DNA of 30,907 nt from Psychrobacter sp. UBA5136. Lineage in GTDB: Bacteria > Pseudomonadota > Gammaproteobacteria > Pseudomonadales > Moraxellaceae. Below, one piece after another: positions 1 through 8,125 of this stretch. The stretch spans positions 1 to 30,907 of the forward strand of contig NZ_DHYG01000037.1 of the NCBI RefSeq assembly GCF_002414005.1, written 5' to 3'. The notes under the pieces are model-generated. The model was not told the DNA's origin, made no database searches, and saw only the letters and a list, made by a program, of their open reading frames with translations. A program made the translations under genes and the position numbers. Position 1 is the first letter of the stretch. Each line of letters opens with the position of its first letter.

Positions 1-11
1 TACAAAGATCT

Positions 12-215
12 TTGGCAATATCGTTGGTGGCTTTGCCTATACTATATTGGTATAAGATAAGCAGGCGTAGTCGGGCTCTGGGGTTACTCTCAGTCTTTGA
101 GTATTTGCCAAAGTCATGCGCTTCTAGGTTATGGATTGGTATAGTCATAAGTGGATTATACTATATATTTTGGGTTTGGTATAATTTGGTGGCGTTCCAT
201 AGAATAAATGGTTGA
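12..215 (+). CDS. Doubtful short hydrophobic ORF at the window edge
   Basis: A 67-residue frame opens with TTG, but it is open back to the window edge, so it could equally be the tail of a longer gene. It is hydrophobic, with a possible membrane segment near residues 3-15 and a second near 41-60 (IGIVISGLYYIFWVWYN). I do not recognise it. Its 3' part overlaps positions 164-182, which recur inverted at 30889-30907, so this may be translated repeat or insertion-element DNA rather than a gene. Another frame ends with a stop at 55-57 and could instead be the true end of an upstream gene. Confidence 0.2.
   Translation: MAISLVALPILYWYKISRRSRALGLLSVFEYLPKSCASRLWIGIVISGLYYIFWVWYNLVAFHRING
164..182. 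repeat. 19-bp repeat, inverted partner of 30889-30907
   Basis: The reverse complement of this stretch is ATACCAAACCCAAAATATA, which matches the last 19 bases of the window exactly. It lies inside a small inverted repeat, with ATTATAC at 155-161 and GTATAAT at 179-185. It is probably part of a dispersed repeat or the end of an insertion element whose second copy is cut by the window edge. Confidence 0.55.
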
Positions 216-265
216 TTTGTGAGAAAAATAACCTACTAAGCTGCAAAATAGTCGCTGTGAAAAGT

Positions 266-342
266 AGTTATAAGAAAAACAGTTATAAGAAAAGTAGTGA
301 GCGGAAAAATAGAGATTAAAAAAACAGAGAGCGGAAAAATAG
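266..342. repeat. Degenerate short tandem repeats beside the atp terminator
   Basis: AGTTATAAGAAAA occurs at 266-278 and 281-293. GAGCGGAAAAATAG occurs at 299-312 and 329-342, a 30-bp period whose units end in A-runs plus CAG. The last unit runs into the A-tract arm of the terminator at 345-380. No gene is apparent between 216 and 427. Confidence 0.6.
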
Positions 343-344
343 GC

Positions 345-380
345 ATAAAAAAAACAGCCCATGCAGGACTGTTTTTTTAT
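345..380 (-). terminator. Rho-independent terminator of the atp operon
   Basis: Read on the minus strand, ACAGTCC pairs with GGGCTGT around a 5-base loop (one G-U pair) and is followed by eight Ts. Because A-tracts flank the other side, it can work in both directions. It lies 48 bp past the atpC stop, as expected for the end of the operon. Confidence 0.85.
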
Positions 381-427
381 GGTGGAAAAATTAAAGAAAA
401 ACTCTAATTTTTGCTACAACAATAAGA

Positions 428-844
428 CTAAGCGCGGTTTTTGTACTTACGGATAGTCTGTAGCTGGGCAACTGATTCAGCCAATGACGCCAAAGCTGCA
501 TTGGTTTGTACCGTATCAGATTGGTTGACCAGCATTTGCTCTGCTTTATTACGTGCTTCAACGATTTTACTTTCGTCAAGGTTATGCGCACGCACCGCAG
601 TATCAGCAAGTACGGTAACCATTTTTGGCTGTACTTCTAACACGCCGCCCGATACATAAATGACTTCTTCTTCACCGTTAGGCGTTTGCACACGCATTGC
701 ACCTGGTTTTAGCAAAGTAATAAGCGGGGTGTGACCTGGCAATACACCAATCTCGCCTTCGGTACCACTAGCTATTAACATGCTAATTTCGCCTGAATAC
801 AACTCTTCACGAGCACTTACGACGCGACATTGTAACGTTGCCAT
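428..844 (-). CDS. atpC: ATP synthase F1 epsilon subunit
   Basis: Central-stalk subunit that couples gamma rotation to the c-ring and restrains ATP hydrolysis. The 138-residue length is normal. The N-terminal beta-sandwich spans about residues 1-85 and carries the family stretch GEIGVLPGHTPLITLLKPG. The C-terminal part (about 88-135) is the helical hairpin, with DESKIVEARNKAEQML. It is the last gene of the minus-strand operon, 115 bp after atpD and just before a strong terminator. The start is ATG at 844. Identification is secure from both sequence and operon position. Confidence 0.97.
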   Translation of the reverse strand: MATLQCRVVSAREELYSGEISMLIASGTEGEIGVLPGHTPLITLLKPGAMRVQTPNGEEEVIYVSGGVLEVQPKMVTVLADTAVRAHNLDESKIVEARNKAEQMLVNQSDTVQTNAALASLAESVAQLQTIRKYKNRA

Positions 845-959
845 ACTTAATTCCTTACCATCAAAGCGCGATCAAAAAACAGTAAAAACTGCGCTGCGTT
901 ACTGAGGAGTAGTTATAAGAGTTATATTATACCTACCCGTTAGCCCATACTTATACAAC

Positions 960-2393
960 TTACGCTGCAGAAGATTTCATTTTTTCTGCTTTAGCGACGA
1001 CTTCGTCGATGCCGCCAGCCATATAGAAAGCTTGCTCTGGTAGGTCATCGTATTCACCAGCGATGATTGCTTTAAAGCTTGCAATGGTATCGCGCAGTGC
1101 AACATATTTACCAGGAGCGCCGGTAAAGACTTCTGCTACGTGGAATGGCTGTGATAAGAAGCGCTGAATCTTACGCGCACGATAAACAACCAGTTTATCT
1201 TCTTCTGATAGCTCATCCATACCCAAGATAGCGATGATGTCTTTTAGCTCTTTATAACGCTGTAGAACTTCCTGCACGCCGCGCGCAACGTTGTAATGCT
1301 CTTCACCAATAACCAATGGGTCAAGCTGACGTGAGGTTGAATCTAGTGGATCAACCGCAGGATAGATACCTTGTGAGGCGATATCACGGCTTAGTACGAC
1401 TGTCGCATCCAAGTGAGCAAACGTCGTTGCTGGTGATGGATCCGTCAAGTCATCGGCAGGTACATATACCGCTTGTACAGAGGTAATTGAACCTGATTGC
1501 GTTGAGGTAATACGCTCTTGCAGCATACCCATCTCTTCTGCCAGTGTTGGCTGATAACCAACCGCTGATGGCATACGGCCTAGCAATGCTGATACTTCAG
1601 TACCGGCTAGCGTATAACGATAGATGTTATCAACGAATAAGAGTACGTCACGACCTTTACCAGTGGCAGGATCTTTGGTATCACGGAAGTACTCAGCCAT
1701 GGTCAGACCAGACAGTGCAACACGTAGACGGTTACCCGGTGGCTCATTCATCTGACCGTAAACCATCGCAACTTTAGATTTGCTAAAGTCTTCAACATTG
1801 ACAACGCCAGCTTCTTGCATTTCGTGATAGAAGTCGTTCCCTTCACGCGTACGCTCACCAACACCTGCAAACACTGATAAACCTTCGTGTTTAAGGGCGA
1901 TGTTGTTGATCAATTCCATCATGTTGACGGTTTTACCAACACCCGCACCACCAAACAGACCAACTTTACCGCCTTTAGCAAACGGGCAAAGCAGATCGAT
2001 AACTTTAATACCAGTTTCTAGTAGTTCAGTACTGTTTGACTGTTCTGCGTAGTTTGGGGCGTCACGGTGAATAGACCAGCGCTCATCTGCAGCGACTGGG
2101 CCTTCTTCATCGATAGGACGACCAAGCACGTCCATGATGCGACCTAGCGTTCCCATGCCTACTGGCACAGAAATAGGAGCACCTGTGTTGGTGACTGGTA
2201 GGTTACGCTTTAAACCTTCAGTTGAACCCATGGCAATAGTACGTACGATACCATCACCTAGTTGTTGCTGAACTTCTAGGGTGGTTTCAGTGCCATCTAC
2301 TTGTAAGGCATCATAAATTTGAGGAACTTCGTTACGGTCAAACTCAACGTCAAGAACCGCGCCAATAATCTGTACAATACGACCGCTACTCAT
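960..2393 (-). CDS. atpD: ATP synthase F1 beta subunit (catalytic)
   Basis: Catalytic nucleotide-binding subunit of F1, which makes ATP from ADP and phosphate at the cytoplasmic face. The 477-residue length is slightly above the roughly 460 of E. coli. Visible motifs are the P-loop GGAGVGKT (148-155), the catalytic glutamate in GVGERTREGND (E180), the Walker B region LLFVDNIYRYTLAG, and the DELSEED loop that contacts the gamma subunit. The start is supported by an AAGGAGAAC ribosome binding site directly upstream on the minus strand. It follows atpG by 50 bp. The C-terminus ends in a short Lys/Ser/Ala tail. Confidence 0.98.
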   Translation of the reverse strand: MSSGRIVQIIGAVLDVEFDRNEVPQIYDALQVDGTETTLEVQQQLGDGIVRTIAMGSTEGLKRNLPVTNTGAPISVPVGMGTLGRIMDVLGRPIDEEGPVAADERWSIHRDAPNYAEQSNSTELLETGIKVIDLLCPFAKGGKVGLFGGAGVGKTVNMMELINNIALKHEGLSVFAGVGERTREGNDFYHEMQEAGVVNVEDFSKSKVAMVYGQMNEPPGNRLRVALSGLTMAEYFRDTKDPATGKGRDVLLFVDNIYRYTLAGTEVSALLGRMPSAVGYQPTLAEEMGMLQERITSTQSGSITSVQAVYVPADDLTDPSPATTFAHLDATVVLSRDIASQGIYPAVDPLDSTSRQLDPLVIGEEHYNVARGVQEVLQRYKELKDIIAILGMDELSEEDKLVVYRARKIQRFLSQPFHVAEVFTGAPGKYVALRDTIASFKAIIAGEYDDLPEQAFYMAGGIDEVVAKAEKMKSSAA

Positions 2394-2443
2394 TGCGTTC
2401 TCCTTGAACTTCTGTATATAGTGGGTTTTATAAAGGGTTTCAC

Positions 2444-3325
2444 TTATGAAACAGCAGCAGCACCGCCAACGATTTCCGAGATTTCTCGGGTAATCGCCGC
2501 TTGACGCAGCTTATTATAAACCAACTGTAAATCGTTAATTAGGTCACCAGCATTATCTGTTGCCGCTTTCATCGCAACCATACGCGACGACTGCTCAGAG
2601 GCGATGTTTTCCATCACCGCTTGATAGACAATCGACTCGATATAGCGACCAAGTAATTCATCAATCAAGGTTTTGATGTCAGGCTCGTAGATATAATCCC
2701 AGCTCAGTTCTGTCTGAATACCGCTGTCTTCATCACCAAAAGCGCCTTCTGGTAGAGGCACCAATTGACTGACAATCGGCTTTTGGGTCATGGCGTTGAC
2801 AAACTGGTTATAGACCACATAGATACGGTCCAATTTACCGTTGCTATAGTCTTCTAACATCGCTTGTACCGGCGCGTTTAATTGCTCAAACGTTGGCTTA
2901 TCGCCATAATCGGTCACCGCTGAGGTGACGTTACCACCAAAGTTTTTGAAGAAGCTGACACCTTTAGCACCAATAACGGCAAATTCGGCTTGTACAGACT
3001 GATCTTGATATTGCTGAATACTTTTAGTTAAAGCTTTGAATAGGTTAATATTCAAACCACCCGCTAGGCCGCGATCTGATGTGATGACAATATAGCCAAC
3101 CTTGTCAACAGGACGCGTAACCATGTAGGGATGTTTGTAATCTGATGAGGCATGCACCAAATGCGAAATAACCCGGCGCATACTATCAGCATACGGGCGA
3201 CCCACTTCCATGCGCTCTTGGGCACGGCGCATTTTACTAGCGGCTACCATTTGCATAGCGCGAGTAATTTTTTGGGTACTTTTAATACTGGTGACTTTGG
3301 CACGTATCTCTTTTAAGCTTGCCAT
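2444..3325 (-). CDS. atpG: ATP synthase F1 gamma subunit
   Basis: Rotating central shaft of F1. At 293 residues it is of normal length. The two long helices that form the shaft coiled coil are recognisable: the N-terminal one (about 2-55, with KITRAMQMVAASKMRRAQ) and the C-terminal one (about 240-285, with SRMVAMKAATDNAGDLI). The Rossmann-like middle includes VITSDRGLAGGLN near residue 85. It is separated from atpA by an unusually long 246-bp spacer containing hairpins. The ribosome binding site is modest (GGAA). Confidence 0.97.
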   Translation of the reverse strand: MASLKEIRAKVTSIKSTQKITRAMQMVAASKMRRAQERMEVGRPYADSMRRVISHLVHASSDYKHPYMVTRPVDKVGYIVITSDRGLAGGLNINLFKALTKSIQQYQDQSVQAEFAVIGAKGVSFFKNFGGNVTSAVTDYGDKPTFEQLNAPVQAMLEDYSNGKLDRIYVVYNQFVNAMTQKPIVSQLVPLPEGAFGDEDSGIQTELSWDYIYEPDIKTLIDELLGRYIESIVYQAVMENIASEQSSRMVAMKAATDNAGDLINDLQLVYNKLRQAAITREISEIVGGAAAVS

Positions 3326-3388
3326 AATGATTCCAATATAAGAGGGTTAAAAAGCATGGGCGTATGCAACAATCATTTCATATAAAAC

Positions 3389-3404
3389 ACTGAACTTATT
3401 CAGT
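3389..3404 (-). other. Small hairpin in the atpA-atpG spacer
   Basis: ACTGAA and TTCAGT pair around a 4-base loop. On the minus strand this is followed by GTTTTAT, so it resembles a weak attenuator or a processing and stability element between atpA and atpG. The stem is only 6 bp and AT-rich, so termination would be partial at best. Confidence 0.35.
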
Positions 3405-3458
3405 AATGTTTTTACATCTTGTGGCATGACGCAATCTTAGACCTTTGCTGGCTAAAAC

Positions 3459-3522
3459 AGTGGCGCGATTATCTTAAACAAAAGCCTTTTACGCTTAAAT
3501 ACTTCTTAGATAATGCGCCACT
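3459..3522 (-). other. Long inverted repeat in the atpA-atpG spacer
   Basis: AGTGGCGC-G-ATTATCT at 3459-3474 pairs with AGATAAT-GCGCCACT at 3508-3522: fifteen base pairs with one bulged G, around a loop of about 33 bases. The decamer CTTTTACGCT also occurs twice (3486-3495 and 3521-3530). No T-run follows on the transcribed strand, so an mRNA stability or processing element is more likely than a terminator. Confidence 0.6.
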
Positions 3523-3571
3523 TTTACGCTCTAGATTAAAGCGCTAACCAATTTAGGCTTAACCCGTTAAA

Positions 3572-5116
3572 TTAATAACTGTGATTTTGTTTAAAGGTCT
3601 CTAAAGATGACTTTAAACGACCTGCGATATCATCATTATAATTCGCAGTATCATTAATCTCACGCATCAATTCACTCTGCTCATCATGCATATAGCGTAA
3701 GTAAGCGTCTTCAAAAGCACCAATTTTTTCAACAGGAACGTCCGCTAAGAAGCCTTCGTTCGACGCATAAATAACTGCCGCTTGCTCTGCGATAGACATT
3801 GGCTGATATTGTTTTTGCTTCATCAGTTCAGTTACGCGCTCACCATGATCAAGCTGTTCACGCGTTGCGTCATCAAGATCTGAGGCAAACTGAGCAAATG
3901 CTGCAAGTTCACGGTACTGAGCTAGCGCGGTACGAATACCACCAGACAGTTTCTTAATAATTTTCGTCTGAGCAGCCCCGCCCACACGCGATACCGAAAT
4001 ACCAGCGTTCACCGCAGGACGGATACCTGAGTTAAATAGGCTAGATTCTAAGAAAATCTGACCATCAGTGATTGAAATCACGTTGGTTGGTACGAATGCA
4101 GAGACGTCACCGGCTTGGGTTTCAATGATAGGCAATGCCGTTAAAGAACCTGTTTTACCCTTCACTTCACCATTGGTGAATTTTTCTACATAATCCGCAT
4201 TTACGCGTGATGCACGCTCAAGTAAACGTGAGTGTAAGTAGAATACATCCCCGGGATATGCTTCACGACCTGGCGGACGACGTAGCAATAGTGAAATCTG
4301 ACGATAAGCAACGGCTTGTTTTGATAAGTCATCAAATACAATCAGCGCATCTTCACCGCGGTCACGGAAGTATTCACCCATCGTACAACCTGAGTACGGT
4401 GCGATATATTGAAGTGCTGCTGGCTCTGATGCTGAAGCAACGACAACAGTGGTATATTCAAGCGCACCAGTTTGCTCAAGCTTACGTACCACGTTAGCAA
4501 TGGTAGAACGTTTCTGACCGATTGCGACGTAGACACACTTAATACCAGATGCTTTTTGGGCAATGATCGCATCGATAGCCATCGCGGTTTTACCCGTCTG
4601 ACGGTCACCAATGATAAGCTCACGCTGACCGCGACCGATTGGAATCATGGTATCAACGGCTTTATAACCCGTCATAACTGGCTGATCGACTGACTGACGG
4701 TCGATAACGCCTGGAGCGATTTTTTCGACTTTATCGGTCATCTTGGCATCGATAGGGCCTTTACCATCAATAGGATTACCCAAGGCGTCTACAACACGGC
4801 CTAGCAGTTCAGGACCTACTGGTACTTCAAGGATACGCCCAGTACAATAAGCTTTTTGACCTTCTTGCAGCTGTAGGTAATCACCAAGTACTACCGCGCC
4901 GACAGAATCACGCTCTAGGTTAAGCGCCATTCCATAGATTTCGCCTTCAAACTCAATCATTTCGCCGTACATGGCATCTTCAAGACCATGAATCTGCACG
5001 ATACCGTCAGATACTTTGACAATCGTGCCTTCATTCTTTGCAGTTGCACCCGCATCAAGGTCTTGAATACGCTGCTTAATCAGGTTACTGATTTCCGCTG
5101 GATTCAATTGTTGCAT
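3572..5116 (-). CDS. atpA: ATP synthase F1 alpha subunit
   Basis: Non-catalytic nucleotide-binding subunit of the alpha3beta3 hexamer. The 514-residue length matches the family. It carries the P-loop GDRQTGKT at 170-177, ALIVFDDLSKQAVAYRQ (Walker B region), the arginine-finger region ISVSRVGGAAQTK, and the N-terminal helix that binds the delta subunit (MQQLNPAEISNLIKQRI). The ribosome binding site includes AAGG before the ATG. It follows atpH by 91 bp and precedes a spacer with stable hairpins. Confidence 0.98.
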   Translation of the reverse strand: MQQLNPAEISNLIKQRIQDLDAGATAKNEGTIVKVSDGIVQIHGLEDAMYGEMIEFEGEIYGMALNLERDSVGAVVLGDYLQLQEGQKAYCTGRILEVPVGPELLGRVVDALGNPIDGKGPIDAKMTDKVEKIAPGVIDRQSVDQPVMTGYKAVDTMIPIGRGQRELIIGDRQTGKTAMAIDAIIAQKASGIKCVYVAIGQKRSTIANVVRKLEQTGALEYTTVVVASASEPAALQYIAPYSGCTMGEYFRDRGEDALIVFDDLSKQAVAYRQISLLLRRPPGREAYPGDVFYLHSRLLERASRVNADYVEKFTNGEVKGKTGSLTALPIIETQAGDVSAFVPTNVISITDGQIFLESSLFNSGIRPAVNAGISVSRVGGAAQTKIIKKLSGGIRTALAQYRELAAFAQFASDLDDATREQLDHGERVTELMKQKQYQPMSIAEQAAVIYASNEGFLADVPVEKIGAFEDAYLRYMHDEQSELMREINDTANYNDDIAGRLKSSLETFKQNHSY

Positions 5117-5207
5117 TGCCTTGTTTCCTTTAATTTATGATAACCCGCCACTGACTTAAATGCTCTTATATCACGCAAGCTTTATAAAGCTGCACGGATG
5201 ATTGGCA

Positions 5208-5831
5208 TTAGGCCGTTAGCTGTGTTTTTAACTGTTGTAACTTGCCGCGCATCGAATCATCAATGATTTTGTCACCGACTTTAATCGTAGCGCCCGCCAA
5301 TAGACTTGGATCAACCGACTCGTGAATCACCACACTCGCATTTAGCGAGGCAGCAAGACGCGTTTGAATCGTTTCACGCTGGGCGTCGGTTAATGGATAA
5401 GCAGAGGTCACATAAGCGTCAAGCTGCTTTAAGCTTATTGCCTTGTGACGGCGATAATGCTCATAAACTTCAGGAAGCAGCGCCAGACGCTCTTGTTCTG
5501 ATAACTGTTTAACGAAGTTACTAAGTGCTACTGATACTTTAGGATAGCTGGCGTTTTCGTCATGACGAGCCCCTTGGGTCTCACCTAATAACTGCTTAAA
5601 AGCAGAATCATTCGCACTAGCTACTTGCGTATCATAAAGATCAATCAGCGCAGCTGACTTATGCTCAGCAGAAACAGCTGGATTGTCTAGCCAAGTACTG
5701 AACGACTTGTCATTGACAACGGTAGCGGCAATAAATAGGAAGTTTTCCCACTCATTTACTACCCCGTTTTCATTGGCATAGTCAAACGCGGCTTTAGCGT
5801 ACGGTCGTGCTAAGGTTGATAAGTCAGCCAT
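5208..5831 (-). CDS. atpH: ATP synthase F1 delta subunit, longer than usual
   Basis: Peripheral-stalk subunit linking the b dimer to the top of F1. The N-terminal helical bundle begins LARPYAKAAFDYA, and the C-terminal part holds the family signature SLLAGATIKVGDKIIDDSMRGKL (split here as SLLAGATIKVGD and DSMRGKL). At 207 residues it is about 30 longer than the E. coli protein (177). By eye the extra length lies near residues 68-98, a hydrophilic linker with GETQGARHDENASYPK between the two domains. Start at ATG 5831; atpF ends 13 bp upstream. Confidence 0.95.
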   Translation of the reverse strand: MADLSTLARPYAKAAFDYANENGVVNEWENFLFIAATVVNDKSFSTWLDNPAVSAEHKSAALIDLYDTQVASANDSAFKQLLGETQGARHDENASYPKVSVALSNFVKQLSEQERLALLPEVYEHYRRHKAISLKQLDAYVTSAYPLTDAQRETIQTRLAASLNASVVIHESVDPSLLAGATIKVGDKIIDDSMRGKLQQLKTQLTA

Positions 5832-5844
5832 GATATCCTCACAA

Positions 5845-6315
5845 TTACAGCTTCGCCGCCAGTTGGTCTAACATACTGGCATGTTTTTGCACATCGACTT
5901 TGTCTTGCAAAATCTTTTCGGCGCCAAGGACAGCCAGTTCAGCAACTTGGGCACGCAAGGTTTCGCGCGCTTGATTGATTTCTTGGTCGATAGAGGCTTG
6001 CGCTTGTTGACGAATGCGCTCGCCTTCCGCTTGGGCTTGCGATTTTGCATCTTCAACAAGCTGATTGGCGCTCTTGTTCGCTTGCTCAATTAGCGCAGCA
6101 GCTTTTGTTTTTGCAACCTCAAGCTCCTGCTGTACATTTTGCTCCGCGGTCGCTAAATCTGCTTTTGCTTTTTCTGCAGCATTCAAGCCTTCAGCGATTT
6201 TACGCTGACGCTCATTAATGGCACCGATAAGTGGTGGCCACACGAATTTCATGCAAAAAATCACAAATATTGCAAAAGCAATGGCTTGACCGATGAGGGT
6301 AGAATTGATATTCAC
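5845..6315 (-). CDS. atpF: ATP synthase Fo b subunit
   Basis: Peripheral-stalk subunit with one N-terminal membrane helix (about residues 7-27, ending CMKFVWPPL) followed by a long, charged, Ala/Glu/Gln-rich helix that dimerises (about 35-150). The 156-residue length equals that of the usual b subunit. The near-invariant NSTLIGQAIAFAIFVIFCMKFVWPP opening (shown here as two parts, NSTLIGQAIAF and CMKFVWPP) makes the call safe. It lies 117 bp after atpE and 13 bp before atpH. The spacing suggests tight translational coupling with atpH. Confidence 0.97.
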   Translation of the reverse strand: MNINSTLIGQAIAFAIFVIFCMKFVWPPLIGAINERQRKIAEGLNAAEKAKADLATAEQNVQQELEVAKTKAAALIEQANKSANQLVEDAKSQAQAEGERIRQQAQASIDQEINQARETLRAQVAELAVLGAEKILQDKVDVQKHASMLDQLAAKL

Positions 6316-6432
6316 GTGATCACCTCTTTGTTAATGAAAAATCAGTTTCATTGATCATATTTGATAGCCAAACTTTGACTATGTTTAATATACAAACTTT
6401 GACCACCAAACATTTACAACTGAGCTTTCTGA

Positions 6433-6681
6433 TTAACCTGCTAGAGGGTTAGCGAACAACAATAGCATAGCAATACCAACACCAATCATCGGTACGGCAT
6501 CAAGTAGACCTGCCACGATGAACATACGAGTTTGCAGTTGTGAACCAAGTTCTGGTTGACGTGCAACACCTTCTAAGAACTTGCCGCCTAGAATAGCAAA
6601 ACCAATGCCTGTGCCAAGTGCGCCAAGACCGATAAGCAGTGCTACTGCGATAACTGTGTAACCACCTAATACTGGATCCAT
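6433..6681 (-). CDS. atpE: ATP synthase Fo c subunit
   Basis: Proteolipid of the rotor ring. It has two transmembrane helices (about 8-32 and 53-77) joined by the polar loop with ARQPE (40-44). The ion-carrying carboxylate is Asp61 in AGLLDAVPMIG, at the same position as in E. coli. The residues around it do not show the Na+-binding pattern (no Gln/Ser/Thr set that I can see), so proton coupling is expected. Length 82 residues. It lies 33 bp after atpB. Confidence 0.97.
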   Translation of the reverse strand: MDPVLGGYTVIAVALLIGLGALGTGIGFAILGGKFLEGVARQPELGSQLQTRMFIVAGLLDAVPMIGVGIAMLLLFANPLAG

Positions 6682-6714
6682 TGATGTATCCTCATTTACC
6701 TATTGAATGTATAA

Positions 6715-7581
6715 TTAATGTTCAGTTGATGATGCAAGTGACATATAAACTATCGTCAACATCATAAATACGAACGCTTGAAGGGTAATAATTAAGATGT
6801 GGAAAATCGCCCACGGCACCGATAACGCCCATTGAATCCAAAACGGCATCAGGGCAATCAATACGAAGATTAGCTCCCCAGCATACATGTTACCGAATAG
6901 ACGCAAACCCAATGAAATTGGCTTAGCAATCAAGGTAACAAACTCTAAAATAAAGTTGACGGGGATTAAAACAATTTGCATGATTGGGTTTTTGGCGCTA
7001 AACGGATGCAGTGTTAACTCACCGATAAAACCACCCAACCCTTTTTCTTTAATACTGTAGTAAATAATCAGCGCAAAGACAGAAAATGACATGCCAAGCG
7101 TGATATTAGGGTCAGTCGTTGGCACAATCTTGAAGAACACGTGATGTGGATCATGACCCATCGCAGCGCCAATTTGCCCTGCTAGACTTGGAATGAAGTC
7201 GATAGGTAATAAATCCATCAAGTTCATCAAGAAAATCCACACAAAAATGGTCAACGCTAGCGGCGCAATCAATTTTGACGTACCACTATAAGAATCACGA
7301 ACGTTGTTATCAACAAACTCAACGATCATCTCAACCGCTGCTTGAGTTTTGCCTGGTACGCCTGAAGTAACTTTTTTGGCAACCATCCAAAAGATGGCAC
7401 AAAATACAATACCAAGACCAATTGACCATAACATGGAGTCAAGGTGGATAGCTTTAAAACCCATTAATCCTGCTTCCTCAGCAGTGTGGGCAACTTTCCA
7501 ACCTTCGCCCGGCAGATAGCCGTACGTCCAATTCGTTAAGTGGTGAGAGATATATTCTGATGATGTTTGCTCGGATGCCAT
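6715..7581 (-). CDS. atpB: ATP synthase Fo a subunit
   Basis: Stator membrane subunit forming the two proton half-channels. The essential arginine is R227 in SLGLRLFGNMYAGE, matching R210 of E. coli. The conserved first-helix region FLMNLMDLLPIDFIP (117-131) and the last-helix TLQAFVFMMLTIVY (266-279) are both present. At 288 residues it is slightly longer than the E. coli protein (271). The ORF begins ATG at 7581. A 739-bp spacer separates it from atpI; a candidate promoter inside that spacer may drive atpB onward. Confidence 0.97.
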   Translation of the reverse strand: MASEQTSSEYISHHLTNWTYGYLPGEGWKVAHTAEEAGLMGFKAIHLDSMLWSIGLGIVFCAIFWMVAKKVTSGVPGKTQAAVEMIVEFVDNNVRDSYSGTSKLIAPLALTIFVWIFLMNLMDLLPIDFIPSLAGQIGAAMGHDPHHVFFKIVPTTDPNITLGMSFSVFALIIYYSIKEKGLGGFIGELTLHPFSAKNPIMQIVLIPVNFILEFVTLIAKPISLGLRLFGNMYAGELIFVLIALMPFWIQWALSVPWAIFHILIITLQAFVFMMLTIVYMSLASSTEH

Positions 7582-7728
7582 AATGTAAGCTTCTTATTAA
7601 TCAACGATTTAATCAACTACCAAAAAATATGGTTGTCATCTGATGAGGAATTGGCGTTTCTCACTAATCTGCCATTGCAGATTAAGAAATTCTGCTAAAG
7701 CCCTCATGTAACCAATAACATCCAACCC

Positions 7729-7758
7729 ATAGCACTATAATTACTCTGTTATTGTCAA
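7729..7758 (-). promoter_or_regulatory. Candidate promoter for atpB-atpC
   Basis: On the minus strand a perfect TTGACA (7753-7758) is followed after 18 bp by TGCTAT (7729-7734), a weak -10 match; an alternative TATAGT lies only 13 bp away. The start of transcription would be about 140 bp upstream of the atpB ATG. Support is the perfect -35 and its position downstream of a terminator-like hairpin. Confidence 0.4.
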
Positions 7759-7836
7759 ATAACTGATCTGTTATTCTTAAATAAGTAAACTGCTCTTGCT
7801 ACTCAATTTAATAGCGATAGATAAATTTTAGCTATC

Positions 7837-7871
7837 AAAAAAGGGCACACGATTATTCACTAATGGCCCTT
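7837..7871 (-). terminator. Candidate terminator downstream of atpI
   Basis: On the minus strand AAGGGC pairs with GCCCTT around a 19-base loop and runs straight into six Ts. The stem is short and the loop large, so efficiency is uncertain. It lies about 450 bp past the atpI stop. Confidence 0.45.
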
Positions 7872-8108
7872 GCATGTCTACGCAAAATTTTTATGTATGT
7901 GCTTATTTGTCTCGCCCAGCTGCAATAACCACCCAATACGGTGCGCATAAGCAAGACATTTAGCTGCCTATATTAATGCAGCGTGGTATTCGTGTAAAGT
8001 CAATTATGACTTTTTTATCACTGTGTGAATATGTTAAACCCTATTAACGTGAGCTTACATAGCTTTACGTCTATTATGCCAAATTGATAATCGAGTTATA
8101 CTTAATAA

Positions 8109-8125
8109 CCCTTATCCGATAAGGG
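8109..8125. promoter_or_regulatory. Perfect 17-bp palindrome, possible operator
   Basis: CCCTTATC-C-GATAAGGG is an 8-1-8 perfect inverted repeat. A one-base centre cannot form a full hairpin, so a dimeric DNA-binding protein site is more plausible than an RNA structure. I do not recognise the regulator. Confidence 0.4.

Noticed and set aside
156..362. Minus-strand ORF of 68 residues at the left edge
   Set aside because: It runs through the terminator hairpin and the low-complexity repeats, and its composition (Phe/Tyr/Ser repeats) reflects those repeats.
1544..1777. Plus-strand ORFs inside atpD, atpA, znuA, ftsW, the SulP gene, amtB and others
   Set aside because: They lie opposite well-conserved coding regions and have no ribosome binding sites or family features; shadows of the real genes.
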